From Methylophilaceae bacterium 11 (GTDB lineage: Bacteria; Pseudomonadota; Gammaproteobacteria; Burkholderiales; Methylophilaceae): a DNA stretch of 64,000 nt. This document shows, piece after piece, positions 8,844 to 17,386 of this stretch (position 1 is the stretch's first letter; each line of letters starts with the position of its first letter). A program made the position numbers and the translations under genes. Location: positions 2,604,001 to 2,668,000 of the forward strand of contig JCKJ01000001.1 of assembly GCA_000525025.1 (NCBI GenBank), written 5' to 3'. Below the pieces are notes generated by a model, which worked only from the letters and a program-made list of their open reading frames with translations, was not told where the DNA came from and ran no database searches.

Positions 8844-11606
8844 TTGAATAAAAAGTTAGTTGTTTTAATTGCCGCCATTGCAGTGCTCGCAGCAACAGGT
8901 GGTTATTTTTTTAGCCAGCATCAATCGCATACCAGCGCTCCAACTGATGCGAACCACGCAGACACTGCTCAAGCAACCAACGCTCCCACTAGCCTTACAC
9001 ATACTGCAACTATTAAGCAGCAAATGGCTAACTTACTGGCAAGTCATCGCAAAATTATTGTGCTGATGTCTGGCGATGCTAATCGCTCTGCAGCAGAGCA
9101 AGCGCAAATTGACCAAGTGGGGCAAACTTTGTTTCACCAGCGTTTAGCAGACATTGCCACACATGAGGATAGCCTTGCAGCGCTGATCGCAACGGATTCT
9201 ACTGCCAACCTCAACGCCGTCAGCGAGCTGCTAGATGAGATTGAAAATAGCCTAGGCTTATTTGATGCGGACAGATTGGCTTTTCGCGAGACATTGCAAG
9301 CTTTACAAGCCAATGTGGCTAAACTTTCCAGCTTATCGGCCATTAAGTTGCATAAACGGATATCTGAGGACTTAGAAGCTTTAGATGAGATAGAACATTT
9401 GTACGACAAAGAAATTCAGCAGGTGTTTGGTCGCTTTGGTGAGCGCGGCATTCAGTTAAAACGCGAAAAATGGGCGAGTTACCTTGCGCATTTGCACACC
9501 CTTTATCAACGTGAAAGTATCTTAAAAGAGCAAGGTGTGATTTTGCCTTATACATTGCCCGCAGAGACTGAAAGCACAACAGAAAAAGAGGTGAGCACAG
9601 AGACAACAGGCACCAACAAACAAGGCAATGCGACAAAAGAAGTATTTGGTTATGATTTGCCGCCTAAGACCATAGCACTGACGTTTGATGATGGCCCGCA
9701 CCGCCAATATACGGCTGAGATTGCGGCGATTCTTAAACAATATAATGTGCCTGCGGTATTTTTTAATGTGGGGCGTAATCTAGGCGAGGTGAGTGCCGAT
9801 GGCAGCGCTAAACTTTCTAAAAACGCTAACATTAGCCGTGCGTTAGAAAGTGAAGGGTTTGTGCTCGGCAACCATAGCTATAGCCATGCACAACTTTCTA
9901 AAGCCACAGGCGATAAGCTAAAAGCAGAAATTTTTAATACGGATAAACTGTTAAAAGCCGTAGATAGCAATCGCCCGCCTTTATTCCGCTTTCCGTATGG
10001 CGCTAAAAACGCTGAAGCCAAGGCACTATTAAAAGAAGCTAATTTGCGCTCGATTATGTGGAACATCGACTCATTAGATTGGGCAGACCCGGTGCCTAGC
10101 TCGATTGCAGAGCGCGTGCTCAAAAGTGTAGAAAAAGAAAAACGCGGCATTATTTTGTTCCATGATATTCACGACCGCGCCGTGAAAGCTTTGCCAACTA
10201 TTTTGGATAAGCTCACCGCCGAAGGTTACCGCTTTGCCGGTTGGGATGGCACAGGCTTTAGCGTAGCCAAATCTGCCAATACCGAGGCGGCCCCAACGCC
10301 CATCACTACAGGCTATGCAGACTCGTGGGCCGTGGTGATTGGTATTGATGATTACGCCAAATGGCCTAAGCTGCAATACGCTACGCGCGATGCAGAATCT
10401 GTGCGCGATACTCTGATTGGTAAATTTGGTTTTCAGCCCGAAAAAGTGATTTTACTAAAAAATGCCGCCGCCACTAGAGCAGGCATTTTTGCAGCATTCC
10501 ATGACACCTTGGCACACGGTAATGTGAAAAAGAATGACCGTATTTTTGTGTTTTACGCGGGGCATGGCGCAACAAAACAACTCAGCTCTGGGCGCAGTTT
10601 GGGCTACATTATTCCCGTGGATTCTAACCCTGACGACTTTGCGGCCGATGCCATTGCCATGACGGAAATTCAAAACATTGCAGAAAGCATGACCGCCAAG
10701 CATTTATTATTTGTGATGGATGCCTGCTATAGCGGTTTGGGGCTAACCCGCGGCGGCGGCAATGGTAACTTTTTACGCGATAACGCAAGACGTATTGGCC
10801 GGCAAATGCTCACGGCAGGCGGCGCAGACCAGTTAGTAGCAGATGGCGGACCGAACGGACACTCGGTATTTACATGGGCGTTATTGCAAGGTTTAGAAGG
10901 CAAAGGCGATTTAAATGGCGATGGATTTATGACCGCCACAGAACTGGCCGCTTACGTAGCGCCCGCCGTGGCCAATGCTTCTAAACAAACGCCGGCATTT
11001 GGTAGTTTGCCCGGATCCGAAGGTGGTGAATTTGTATTTGAGCTACCGGCGGAAACAGAGTTTTTAAATGCCGACTCCAGCCAACTCAGCAACGACGCCA
11101 TTGCACTGAACAACAAACTAGATCAAGCATCGCCCCAAGCCACAACGCCAGCACATGAACAGCCTGCCGTTGCACCTGTGGTGGTGAAAGATTTACAAGG
11201 TGGCGAAACAACGCTCAAGCCTGTGAAAGTAGCGCCTAGCTCAGCCAAACAATTGGCGCAGCGTGCTAACGATAAAGGCATGCAACATTACAAAGAAAAA
11301 GACTATGCGGCGGCCGAAGCTGCATTTACGGAAGCGCTGAAATACAAATCTGACTTTGCGTTGGCCGCTAATAATTTAGGCTTTATTTTCTACAAACAAG
11401 CCAAGTATAAGGAAGCTGCGCTTTGGTTTGAAAATACTATCAAAATGGATCCATCCCGCGCGATTGCCTATGTGAACTTAGGGGATGCTTACCAGCATTT
11501 AGGCAATCAAACCAAAGCCAAAGAGGTCTGGAATAAGTATCTGGGCTTATCTCCCAATGGGAGTAGCGCAGCTTACGTCAAACAACAGTTAACGGCACTA
11601 GAATAA
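8844..11606 (+). CDS. Polysaccharide deacetylase-caspase-TPR fusion protein
   Basis: 920 residues with a TTG start. N-terminal signal anchor (KLVVLIAAIAVLAATGGYFF), an alpha-helical region of about 200 residues, a NodB deacetylase domain (about 272-460; TFDDGP with D282/D283, GNHSYSH, RFPYGA, FHDIHD), a caspase-like peptidase C14 domain (about 497-730; catalytic His in YAGHG, H574, and Cys in MDACYSG, C628), a 12-residue EF-hand-like loop (DLNGDGFMTATE, from D689), a low-complexity linker, and C-terminal TPRs (about 810-915). The anchor places the catalytic domains in the periplasm (inference). NodB enzymes remove N-acetyl groups from glycans; bacterial caspase homologues cleave after Arg/Lys or Asp. 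Only 13 bases separate it from creB, so they are probably one transcript. Confidence 0.9.
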   Translation: MNKKLVVLIAAIAVLAATGGYFFSQHQSHTSAPTDANHADTAQATNAPTSLTHTATIKQQMANLLASHRKIIVLMSGDANRSAAEQAQIDQVGQTLFHQRLADIATHEDSLAALIATDSTANLNAVSELLDEIENSLGLFDADRLAFRETLQALQANVAKLSSLSAIKLHKRISEDLEALDEIEHLYDKEIQQVFGRFGERGIQLKREKWASYLAHLHTLYQRESILKEQGVILPYTLPAETESTTEKEVSTETTGTNKQGNATKEVFGYDLPPKTIALTFDDGPHRQYTAEIAAILKQYNVPAVFFNVGRNLGEVSADGSAKLSKNANISRALESEGFVLGNHSYSHAQLSKATGDKLKAEIFNTDKLLKAVDSNRPPLFRFPYGAKNAEAKALLKEANLRSIMWNIDSLDWADPVPSSIAERVLKSVEKEKRGIILFHDIHDRAVKALPTILDKLTAEGYRFAGWDGTGFSVAKSANTEAAPTPITTGYADSWAVVIGIDDYAKWPKLQYATRDAESVRDTLIGKFGFQPEKVILLKNAAATRAGIFAAFHDTLAHGNVKKNDRIFVFYAGHGATKQLSSGRSLGYIIPVDSNPDDFAADAIAMTEIQNIAESMTAKHLLFVMDACYSGLGLTRGGGNGNFLRDNARRIGRQMLTAGGADQLVADGGPNGHSVFTWALLQGLEGKGDLNGDGFMTATELAAYVAPAVANASKQTPAFGSLPGSEGGEFVFELPAETEFLNADSSQLSNDAIALNNKLDQASPQATTPAHEQPAVAPVVVKDLQGGETTLKPVKVAPSSAKQLAQRANDKGMQHYKEKDYAAAEAAFTEALKYKSDFALAANNLGFIFYKQAKYKEAALWFENTIKMDPSRAIAYVNLGDAYQHLGNQTKAKEVWNKYLGLSPNGSSAAYVKQQLTALE

Positions 11607-11619
11607 AAGTACTGACACC

Positions 11620-12330
11620 ATGGTACAGCGCATATTAGTGATAGAAGACGAGCCGAGCATTGCGGAAACCACCACCTATGCGCTGAATACCGATGGCTTT
11701 GAAACGGTATGGGCAAGCACCGGCCAGCATGCCATTGATATTCTGCAGCAGCAAAGTTTTGATTTGGCGGTGTTGGATGTTGGCCTGCCGGACATCAATG
11801 GCTTTGAGGTGTTTAGGCAAATTAACCATTTGTTGCCGGTGATTTTTTTAACCGCGCGCTCGGGCGAGATTGACCGTATTGTAGGGCTAGAGTTGGGCGC
11901 GGATGACTATATTGCCAAACCGTTTAGCCCACGTGAGTTATGCGCACGCATCCGTACAGTGTTGCGGCGCGTACAAAAGCAACAGACCCAAGCACAAGAG
12001 GCAGTGCCTACTAACCACACACGTGCCAATCACGCCAGTAAGCAAAACAACTTTTTTATAGATGAAGAGCGCAAGTGCATTCAATACCTTGGGGTGATGC
12101 TGGAGCTTTCGCGCACGGAATACCGCTTGCTTAAAGTACTGTGCGAGCGACCCGGGCGTGTGTTCACGCGTGAAGAATTGATGAACCAAGCTTGGGAGCA
12201 CCCGGATGTGAGTTTAGAACGCACAGTGGATGCACATATTAAGCTTATCCGCGCTAAGCTGCGCCTAGTGAATGCAGAGACAGATCCCATTTTGACGCAC
12301 CGCGGCTTGGGTTATTCGCTTAAAGAATAG
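11620..12330 (+). CDS. creB: Response regulator, CreB-like (OmpR family)
   Basis: 236 residues. Receiver domain with acidic pocket E9/D10, phospho-acceptor D53 (AVLDVGLPD), conserved T (FLTARSG) and K (AKPFSPREL), then a winged-helix DNA-binding domain (about 140-236; LSRTEYRLLKVLCERPGRVFTREELM). Paired with a CreC-like kinase 9 bases downstream. The name rests on the kinase resemblance and on a CreB-type binding site (TTCAC-N6-TTCAC) upstream of the next operon. In enteric bacteria CreB responds to growth conditions and envelope/beta-lactam stress; its role here is inferred. Confidence 0.85.
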   Translation: MVQRILVIEDEPSIAETTTYALNTDGFETVWASTGQHAIDILQQQSFDLAVLDVGLPDINGFEVFRQINHLLPVIFLTARSGEIDRIVGLELGADDYIAKPFSPRELCARIRTVLRRVQKQQTQAQEAVPTNHTRANHASKQNNFFIDEERKCIQYLGVMLELSRTEYRLLKVLCERPGRVFTREELMNQAWEHPDVSLERTVDAHIKLIRAKLRLVNAETDPILTHRGLGYSLKE

Positions 12331-12339
12331 CCTGCACAC

Positions 12340-13779
12340 ATGAGCAAACGTAACCGTATTTTTTTAAGTGTGATATTGCTGTTTACGCTGGGCGTGGCTG
12401 CTCTGCTGTATACGGTGAGTTCGGGCTTGGATATTCGCTACCGCGAATCTGCAGAGGAAACCTTAGTAGACACCGCTTATATTATGGCGGCATGGATTGA
12501 AGCCGATGCCTCTGAATCGCTGATTGATGCCTCGCGCATGAATCACGTATTCGACAACCTATATAGCCGCCGCTTTACTGCCAAAATTTACGCCATTACC
12601 AAGCACAACGTCAATTTACGCGTGTATGTCACCGATAGTAATGGCACCGTGGTGTATGACTCGAAAGGCGAGAAAACAGGAGAGGATTTTCGTGCTTGGC
12701 ACGATATTCACATGACCTTGTCTGGCCAATATGGCGCACGCACTACACGCACGGACGAGAACGACCCCAAAAGCAGCGTGATGTACGTGGCCGCGCCCAT
12801 CCACGATAGCAACAATCAAATTATTGGTGCAGTCAGTGTGGGTAAAGCGGTGTCATCCCAACATGAGCTCATTACTTCTGCGCAACAAAAACTGGTGAAT
12901 GTTGGCCTGATTACGTTGATGGCCTTTTTAATATTGTTGATTGTGATCACGGTATGGCTGGCCAGCCCCACGCAACTCACACACGATATTGTGCAGGTAT
13001 TTAAGCAAGAAAAGCTCACTCACCCGGTGAGGATTTTACGTAGATTACGCACCATTTTTAAAAGCGCATTTTTAGATATGCGCGATGCAATGGCAGGCCG
13101 TAGCTATACCGAGGAATATGTGCAAGCGCTTACACATGAGCTGAAAAGCCCACTGACAACCATCAGAGGCGCTGCCGAATTGTTGCGTGAGCCGATGGCC
13201 GAAACGCAAAAAATACGCTTTGCCGATAACATTCATCATCAGGCGCTGCGCCTGCAAGAGCTGGCCGATAAGCTACTTGAGTTATCCAGCCTGGAAAAAC
13301 GCCACACTTTAGAAGAAGCCAATGCTGTGAGCATGCTGCGTTTGACGCAAGAACTGATGCAAGCGTTAGCACCCATGGCCGAGCGTAAAAAAATCAAACT
13401 GGAGTTGATCGCGCAAGAAGATGTCACCGTGATGGGCGACGCTTTTTTACTACAGCGAGCACTTACCAACTTGCTGGCCAATGCACTTGATTTTTCACCT
13501 GCGGACAGCAGCATCACAACCCAGATTGAAACCCAAGGCAAGCAATGCGTCATCAGCATCCGCGACCTTGGGCAAGGCATTCCGGAATATGCGCTAGACC
13601 GGATATTTGAAAAATTCTACTCGTTACGTCGCCCGGATTCCGGGCAAAAAAGCACGGGCTTGGGTCTGCCGTTTGTGCGTGAGATTGCACATTTGCATGG
13701 CGGCGAAATTGTGCTTGCCAACCATCCGCAAGGGGGCGCAATCGCGCGTTTGACCCTGCCAAAAATCAGCAATACTTAG
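12340..13779 (+). CDS. creC: Sensor histidine kinase, CreC-like
   Basis: 479 residues. N-terminal transmembrane helix (about 5-27), a periplasmic sensor domain (about 28-185) with the CreC-typical stretches NHVFDNLYSRRF and VYVTDSNGTVVYDSKG, second helix (about 187-208), H-box HELKSPLTTIRGAAELL (H266), N-box NLLANALDFS, and G-boxes DLGQGIP and GLGLPFV. Phosphorylates the adjacent regulator. No creA or creD is next to it; the position of creD is taken by the VIT-VWA/exosortase genes. The stop is followed by 132 bases carrying the putative CreB box. Confidence 0.9.
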   Translation: MSKRNRIFLSVILLFTLGVAALLYTVSSGLDIRYRESAEETLVDTAYIMAAWIEADASESLIDASRMNHVFDNLYSRRFTAKIYAITKHNVNLRVYVTDSNGTVVYDSKGEKTGEDFRAWHDIHMTLSGQYGARTTRTDENDPKSSVMYVAAPIHDSNNQIIGAVSVGKAVSSQHELITSAQQKLVNVGLITLMAFLILLIVITVWLASPTQLTHDIVQVFKQEKLTHPVRILRRLRTIFKSAFLDMRDAMAGRSYTEEYVQALTHELKSPLTTIRGAAELLREPMAETQKIRFADNIHHQALRLQELADKLLELSSLEKRHTLEEANAVSMLRLTQELMQALAPMAERKKIKLELIAQEDVTVMGDAFLLQRALTNLLANALDFSPADSSITTQIETQGKQCVISIRDLGQGIPEYALDRIFEKFYSLRRPDSGQKSTGLGLPFVREIAHLHGGEIVLANHPQGGAIARLTLPKISNT

Positions 13780-13805
13780 CATTAAACCTCGTTTTTCAGT
13801 CGAAT

Positions 13806-13832
13806 TTCACACAGATTTCACACGCATTTCTC
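13806..13832 (+). promoter_or_regulatory. CreB box (cre-tag) upstream of the VIT-VWA/exosortase operon
   Basis: TTCAC (13806-13810), six bases, TTCAC (13817-13821) is an exact match to the Escherichia coli cre-tag TTCAC-N6-TTCAC. A third, imperfect half-site (TTCTC, 13828-13832) continues the same 11-base period. It lies 91 bases before the VIT-VWA start and directly after the creC gene, so local autoregulation of the system by CreB is likely. Confidence 0.75.
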
Positions 13833-13911
13833 ACGGAGTTCCCAGTGAGTTCTCGCTAGCAGCGCATGCTTCACCTTGTGCAAATTGAGCACCAATTAAC
13901 AGGAGTGAATC

Positions 13912-15972
13912 ATGAATATACTAAAAGGATGCGCATTCATACTGGCATCCACCGCCTCAGTCAGCTTGATGCTGTTATCGAATACAAGCTATGCAGACAC
14001 CAACCCCAGCACTGATACCGAAAAAACCTTATCTCCTTACTTTTTTGTCAAAAGCAACGACCCCAGCATTGATCAATTGCCGCTGAAATCGACCGATGTC
14101 AAAGTCAATATCACAGGCGTAATTGCCGATGTGGTGGTGACTCAGCATTACCGCAATGAGGGCACCCGCCCGTTAGAGGCCAAATATGTGTTCCCAGCCT
14201 CTACCCATGCCGCGGTATATGGCTTGCAAATGCATATTGGTGACCGCGTGGTAGAAGCAAAAATCCGTGAGAAAAAGCAAGCCAAAGCCGAATATGAGCA
14301 AGCCAAGTCTGAAGGCAAAAGCGCTTCTTTGCTGGAGCAGGAACGTCCCAATGTTTTCCAGATGAACGTGGCCAATATTTTGCCCGGTGACGATATTGCG
14401 GTGGTATTACATTACACAGAAACCATTATCCCGACCTCTGGCAAATATGAATTTGTATACCCAGGTGTGGTTGGGCCGAGATATAACGGCGCCACGGAAT
14501 CAAATAACGGCGAGGCTCCTAGCGGCGTAAAAGAGCCATGGGTGCAAACGCCTTATTTGAAGGCTAATGTGGCTAACAATAATACCTTTGCGATGGATGT
14601 GAATATCCATACGCCGATTCCATTACAAACCATCAGCAGTAGCTCACACCAAGTCAGCATTGCGCAGCCGGATAAGCAACATGCCAACTTAAAACTAGCC
14701 GCCAACACCACCAATGGTAACCGCGATTTTATTTTAGGTTATAGCTTGGCTGGTGACAAAATTCAAACCGGCACTTTACTTTACCAAGGCGCTGACGAAA
14801 ACTTTTTTATGACGATGATCGAGCCGCCTAAACGCGTGACAAGTACGCAGATTGTGCCACGTGAGTACATTTTTATTGTGGATGTGTCTGGCTCGATGGG
14901 TGGCTTCCCTTTAGATACCGCTAAAACTTTACTGCGTAACATGGTCGGCAATTTACGCCCGACCGATACCTTTAACGTGATGTTGTTCTCTGGTGGCAAC
15001 ACTGTGTTAGCACCACGCTCCCTACCTGCCAATGCCGACAATATCGAGCGCGCGATTGCTGCGATTAATCAACAAAATGCAGGTGGCAGCACCGAATTAT
15101 TACCTGCGCTAAGAGCAGCCTTGAGCATGGATAAAACCGACACACGATCACGCAATTTTGTGGTGATTACCGATGGTTATGTCACCGTAGAAAAAGAAGC
15201 GTTTGATTTAATCCGCAACAACCTAAACAAAGCCAATGTGTTCTCGTTTGGGATTGGTTCGGATGTAAACCGCTTTTTGATGGAAGGTATTGCCCATGCT
15301 GGTGAGGGCGAAGCATTTATTGTGACCAACGATGCTGAAGCAAAAGTAGCTGCGACAAAATTTAAGCAATACGTAGAAAGCCCAGTGTGGACGCACTTAT
15401 CGCTCAATATCAAAGGCTTGGACACCTATGACGTACAACCACAAAAGTTGCGTGATTTATATGCAGACCGCCCGATTGTGGTGATTGGTAAATGGCGTGG
15501 TAAAGCGCAAGGTAGCATCTCTGTATCTGGCTTAACCAGCAGTGGTCAAGCGCACTATAGCTTAGATATTAAGGAAAGCTTAATTTCAAAAGACAACGCA
15601 GCGTTACGTTATTTATGGGCACGCGAAAAAATCGCGGAACTGGATGACTACACCAAATTATTTGCTGAGGAAAACGACCAAGAAATTAAACAGATCACAG
15701 ACTTGGGTTTGCAATACAACTTACTGACGCAATACACCTCGTTTATTGCAGTTGACCACATTGTGCGCACCAAAGACGCGGCTGATACGGTGAACCAACC
15801 ATTGCCGTTACCGCAAGGTGTGAGTGAGTTGGCAGTTGGTGCCGAAGTGCCAAGCACGCCTGAGCCAGAGTTTTACCTGATGTTTGCCTTAGCCGGTGGT
15901 ATGGGGGCTTATTTACGCCGCAGAAAACAACAAGTGCGTAAGCATGATGCTAACCAAACCAATGTTAAGTAA
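13912..15972 (+). CDS. VIT and VWA domain protein with PEP-CTERM-like sorting tail
   Basis: 686 residues: signal peptide (to about TSYADT, residue 30), VIT domain (about 40-170; ATHAAVYGLQMHIGDRVVEAKI, EQERPNVFQMNVANILPGD), VWA domain (about 317-490) with intact MIDAS motif DVSGS (D324, S326, S328), and a C-terminal sorting signal: PEP at 650-652, hydrophobic stretch 654-668, RRRK at 669-672 and a 14-residue cytoplasmic tail. AGGAG precedes the ATG. The exosortase encoded directly downstream is its obvious processing enzyme. VWA proteins bind metal and partner proteins; VIT-VWA proteins are often surface or periplasmic adhesion factors. Probably CreB-regulated. The tail after RRRK is longer than in most PEP-CTERM proteins. 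Confidence 0.9.
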   Translation: MNILKGCAFILASTASVSLMLLSNTSYADTNPSTDTEKTLSPYFFVKSNDPSIDQLPLKSTDVKVNITGVIADVVVTQHYRNEGTRPLEAKYVFPASTHAAVYGLQMHIGDRVVEAKIREKKQAKAEYEQAKSEGKSASLLEQERPNVFQMNVANILPGDDIAVVLHYTETIIPTSGKYEFVYPGVVGPRYNGATESNNGEAPSGVKEPWVQTPYLKANVANNNTFAMDVNIHTPIPLQTISSSSHQVSIAQPDKQHANLKLAANTTNGNRDFILGYSLAGDKIQTGTLLYQGADENFFMTMIEPPKRVTSTQIVPREYIFIVDVSGSMGGFPLDTAKTLLRNMVGNLRPTDTFNVMLFSGGNTVLAPRSLPANADNIERAIAAINQQNAGGSTELLPALRAALSMDKTDTRSRNFVVITDGYVTVEKEAFDLIRNNLNKANVFSFGIGSDVNRFLMEGIAHAGEGEAFIVTNDAEAKVAATKFKQYVESPVWTHLSLNIKGLDTYDVQPQKLRDLYADRPIVVIGKWRGKAQGSISVSGLTSSGQAHYSLDIKESLISKDNAALRYLWAREKIAELDDYTKLFAEENDQEIKQITDLGLQYNLLTQYTSFIAVDHIVRTKDAADTVNQPLPLPQGVSELAVGAEVPSTPEPEFYLMFALAGGMGAYLRRRKQQVRKHDANQTNVK

Positions 15973-15988
15973 CCGTCTAGATAAAGCC

Positions 15989-16831
15989 ATGTTAACCAAA
16001 TATATATTGACTCAAACTATGTATCTAAAAAACATGACATCCAAAAGCTGGCTGATTAGCGGGTTACTGGCGGCCACTCTCCTAGCCGCTTGGCCACACT
16101 GGTTATGGATGGTGCGCCGCAGCAGCGATGGCTCTGATGATCCCTGGGGTATCGTAGCGCTGCTTACCCTTGTCGCGCTGATCTATATCGACAAAGATAA
16201 GTTACGCGTACCCCAAGCTTCTGCACTCAGCGCAACCGCACTATGCATGATGACGGCAACCGCAATGTGGGGGTGGTTGCCACCCATCATTGCAACGGCT
16301 TTTGCACTAATTGGCATCAGCATGCTCATCGCAAACCTATTACCCGCCAATCGTAAACTGATGCCTTTACTCACGCTAGCAATACTGTCGCTACCGCTTG
16401 TAGCCTCGCTTAACTTTTACTTGGGTTACCCATTGCGTTGGTTTTGCGCACAAAGCACCAGCGTGATTTTGTCTTGGTTGGGTACCAATACCACCCCTGC
16501 GGGTGCCAGCCTGTGGTGGAACGGCAAAACCATTTTGATTGATGCGCCTTGTGCTGGCATTGCCATGTTGTGGATAGGTTTATATTTTGGCGCGTTATTT
16601 TCTTACTTAAATAATGCCCGCACATTAAGAACGTGCATCAACTTGGGGTTGGCAAGCACCTTAGTCATCATCGCCAACGTACTACGCAATACCTTATTGT
16701 TTTATAAAGAATCCGGCATGGTGCACTTACCCCATTGGACGCATGAAGCGATCGGTTTAGTGATTTTTGCGCTGTTTGTGCCGAGTGTTTATTTTGTATG
16801 CCACGCCATGCAAACAAAGGAGGCAACATGA
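15989..16831 (+). CDS. Exosortase/archaeosortase family transpeptidase
   Basis: 280 residues from the ATG at 15989; ATGs at 16019 and 16034 are also possible as none has a strong SD site. Polytopic (about eight hydrophobic segments) with the family's catalytic triad: C188 in DAPCAGI, R233 in ANVLRN and H252 in WTHEAIG. Exosortases cleave PEP-CTERM proteins at the inner membrane and transfer them to an envelope acceptor. The only candidate substrate in the window is the VIT-VWA protein 16 bases upstream, suggesting a one-enzyme/one-substrate pair. Its stop overlaps the next start by 4 bases. I cannot assign it to a named exosortase subclass. Confidence 0.9.
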   Translation: MLTKYILTQTMYLKNMTSKSWLISGLLAATLLAAWPHWLWMVRRSSDGSDDPWGIVALLTLVALIYIDKDKLRVPQASALSATALCMMTATAMWGWLPPIIATAFALIGISMLIANLLPANRKLMPLLTLAILSLPLVASLNFYLGYPLRWFCAQSTSVILSWLGTNTTPAGASLWWNGKTILIDAPCAGIAMLWIGLYFGALFSYLNNARTLRTCINLGLASTLVIIANVLRNTLLFYKESGMVHLPHWTHEAIGLVIFALFVPSVYFVCHAMQTKEAT

Positions 16832-17367
16832 AAACGAGTCATGTATGTCAGGCGTTATTTGTAGCCATAATGCTGGCGTGCACTACCCGTCCATTTTGGC
16901 TGCCTGCAAATCACACCACCCACCAAGCAACAGCAAGCCTTGAGCAACACTGGGCATTTGATGCATGGCACACTAGCCACCAAAAATTGTATAAACTACC
17001 ACTATCAGAAGTAGAGCAAAGCTTTGCCGCCAATTTTCCAGGCCATATTGCACGCTTTACCGATGGCAATACTGTGTGGGTGATTCGTTACACGGTGAAA
17101 CCTACGCGCATGCTGCATTCCTCGATCGACTGTTATCGTGGCTTGGGTTATAACATCAGCATGCAACGCGTGGTAGAGAATGCACAACATCAACGTTGGC
17201 GTTGCTTTGATGCCACGAAAGGGCAGCGCTTGCAAGTGTGCGAGCGCATTGTGGATAAGCAAGGCAAGCAATGGACGGATGTCTCCGCTTGGTACTGGGA
17301 AAACATATTCAAACAAAACGATCACGCATGGTGGGCCATTACCCAAGTCAGCAGTATCGGGAATTAA
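16828..17367 (+). CDS. Exosortase-associated small envelope protein (EpsI/DUF3485-like)
   Basis: 179 residues. The start at 16828 has a near-perfect SD site (AAAGGAGG) and overlaps the exosortase stop (ATGA), so coupling is tight. One N-terminal hydrophobic segment (FVAIMLACTTRPFWL) then a periplasmic domain containing SSIDCYRGLGYNI, RWRCFDA, VCERIVDKQGKQWTDVSAWYW. The short Cys-rich domain after a single anchor and its position behind an exosortase resemble EpsI-type proteins; the family match is a judgement by eye. Probably an accessory for substrate attachment. Three Cys residues in the soluble part could form a disulfide. Confidence 0.7.
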   Translation: MKTSHVCQALFVAIMLACTTRPFWLPANHTTHQATASLEQHWAFDAWHTSHQKLYKLPLSEVEQSFAANFPGHIARFTDGNTVWVIRYTVKPTRMLHSSIDCYRGLGYNISMQRVVENAQHQRWRCFDATKGQRLQVCERIVDKQGKQWTDVSAWYWENIFKQNDHAWWAITQVSSIGN

Positions 17368-17386
17368 GAGTTAACTTTAGCCATAT

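Noticed and set aside
12340-13779. Presence of creD after creC
   Set aside because: No CreD-like membrane protein is found; the next gene is the VIT-VWA protein.
15896-15988. Longer exosortase start inside the VIT-VWA gene
   Set aside because: It would add 31 residues translated from the VIT-VWA coding region with no SD site; the family starts just before the first membrane helix.
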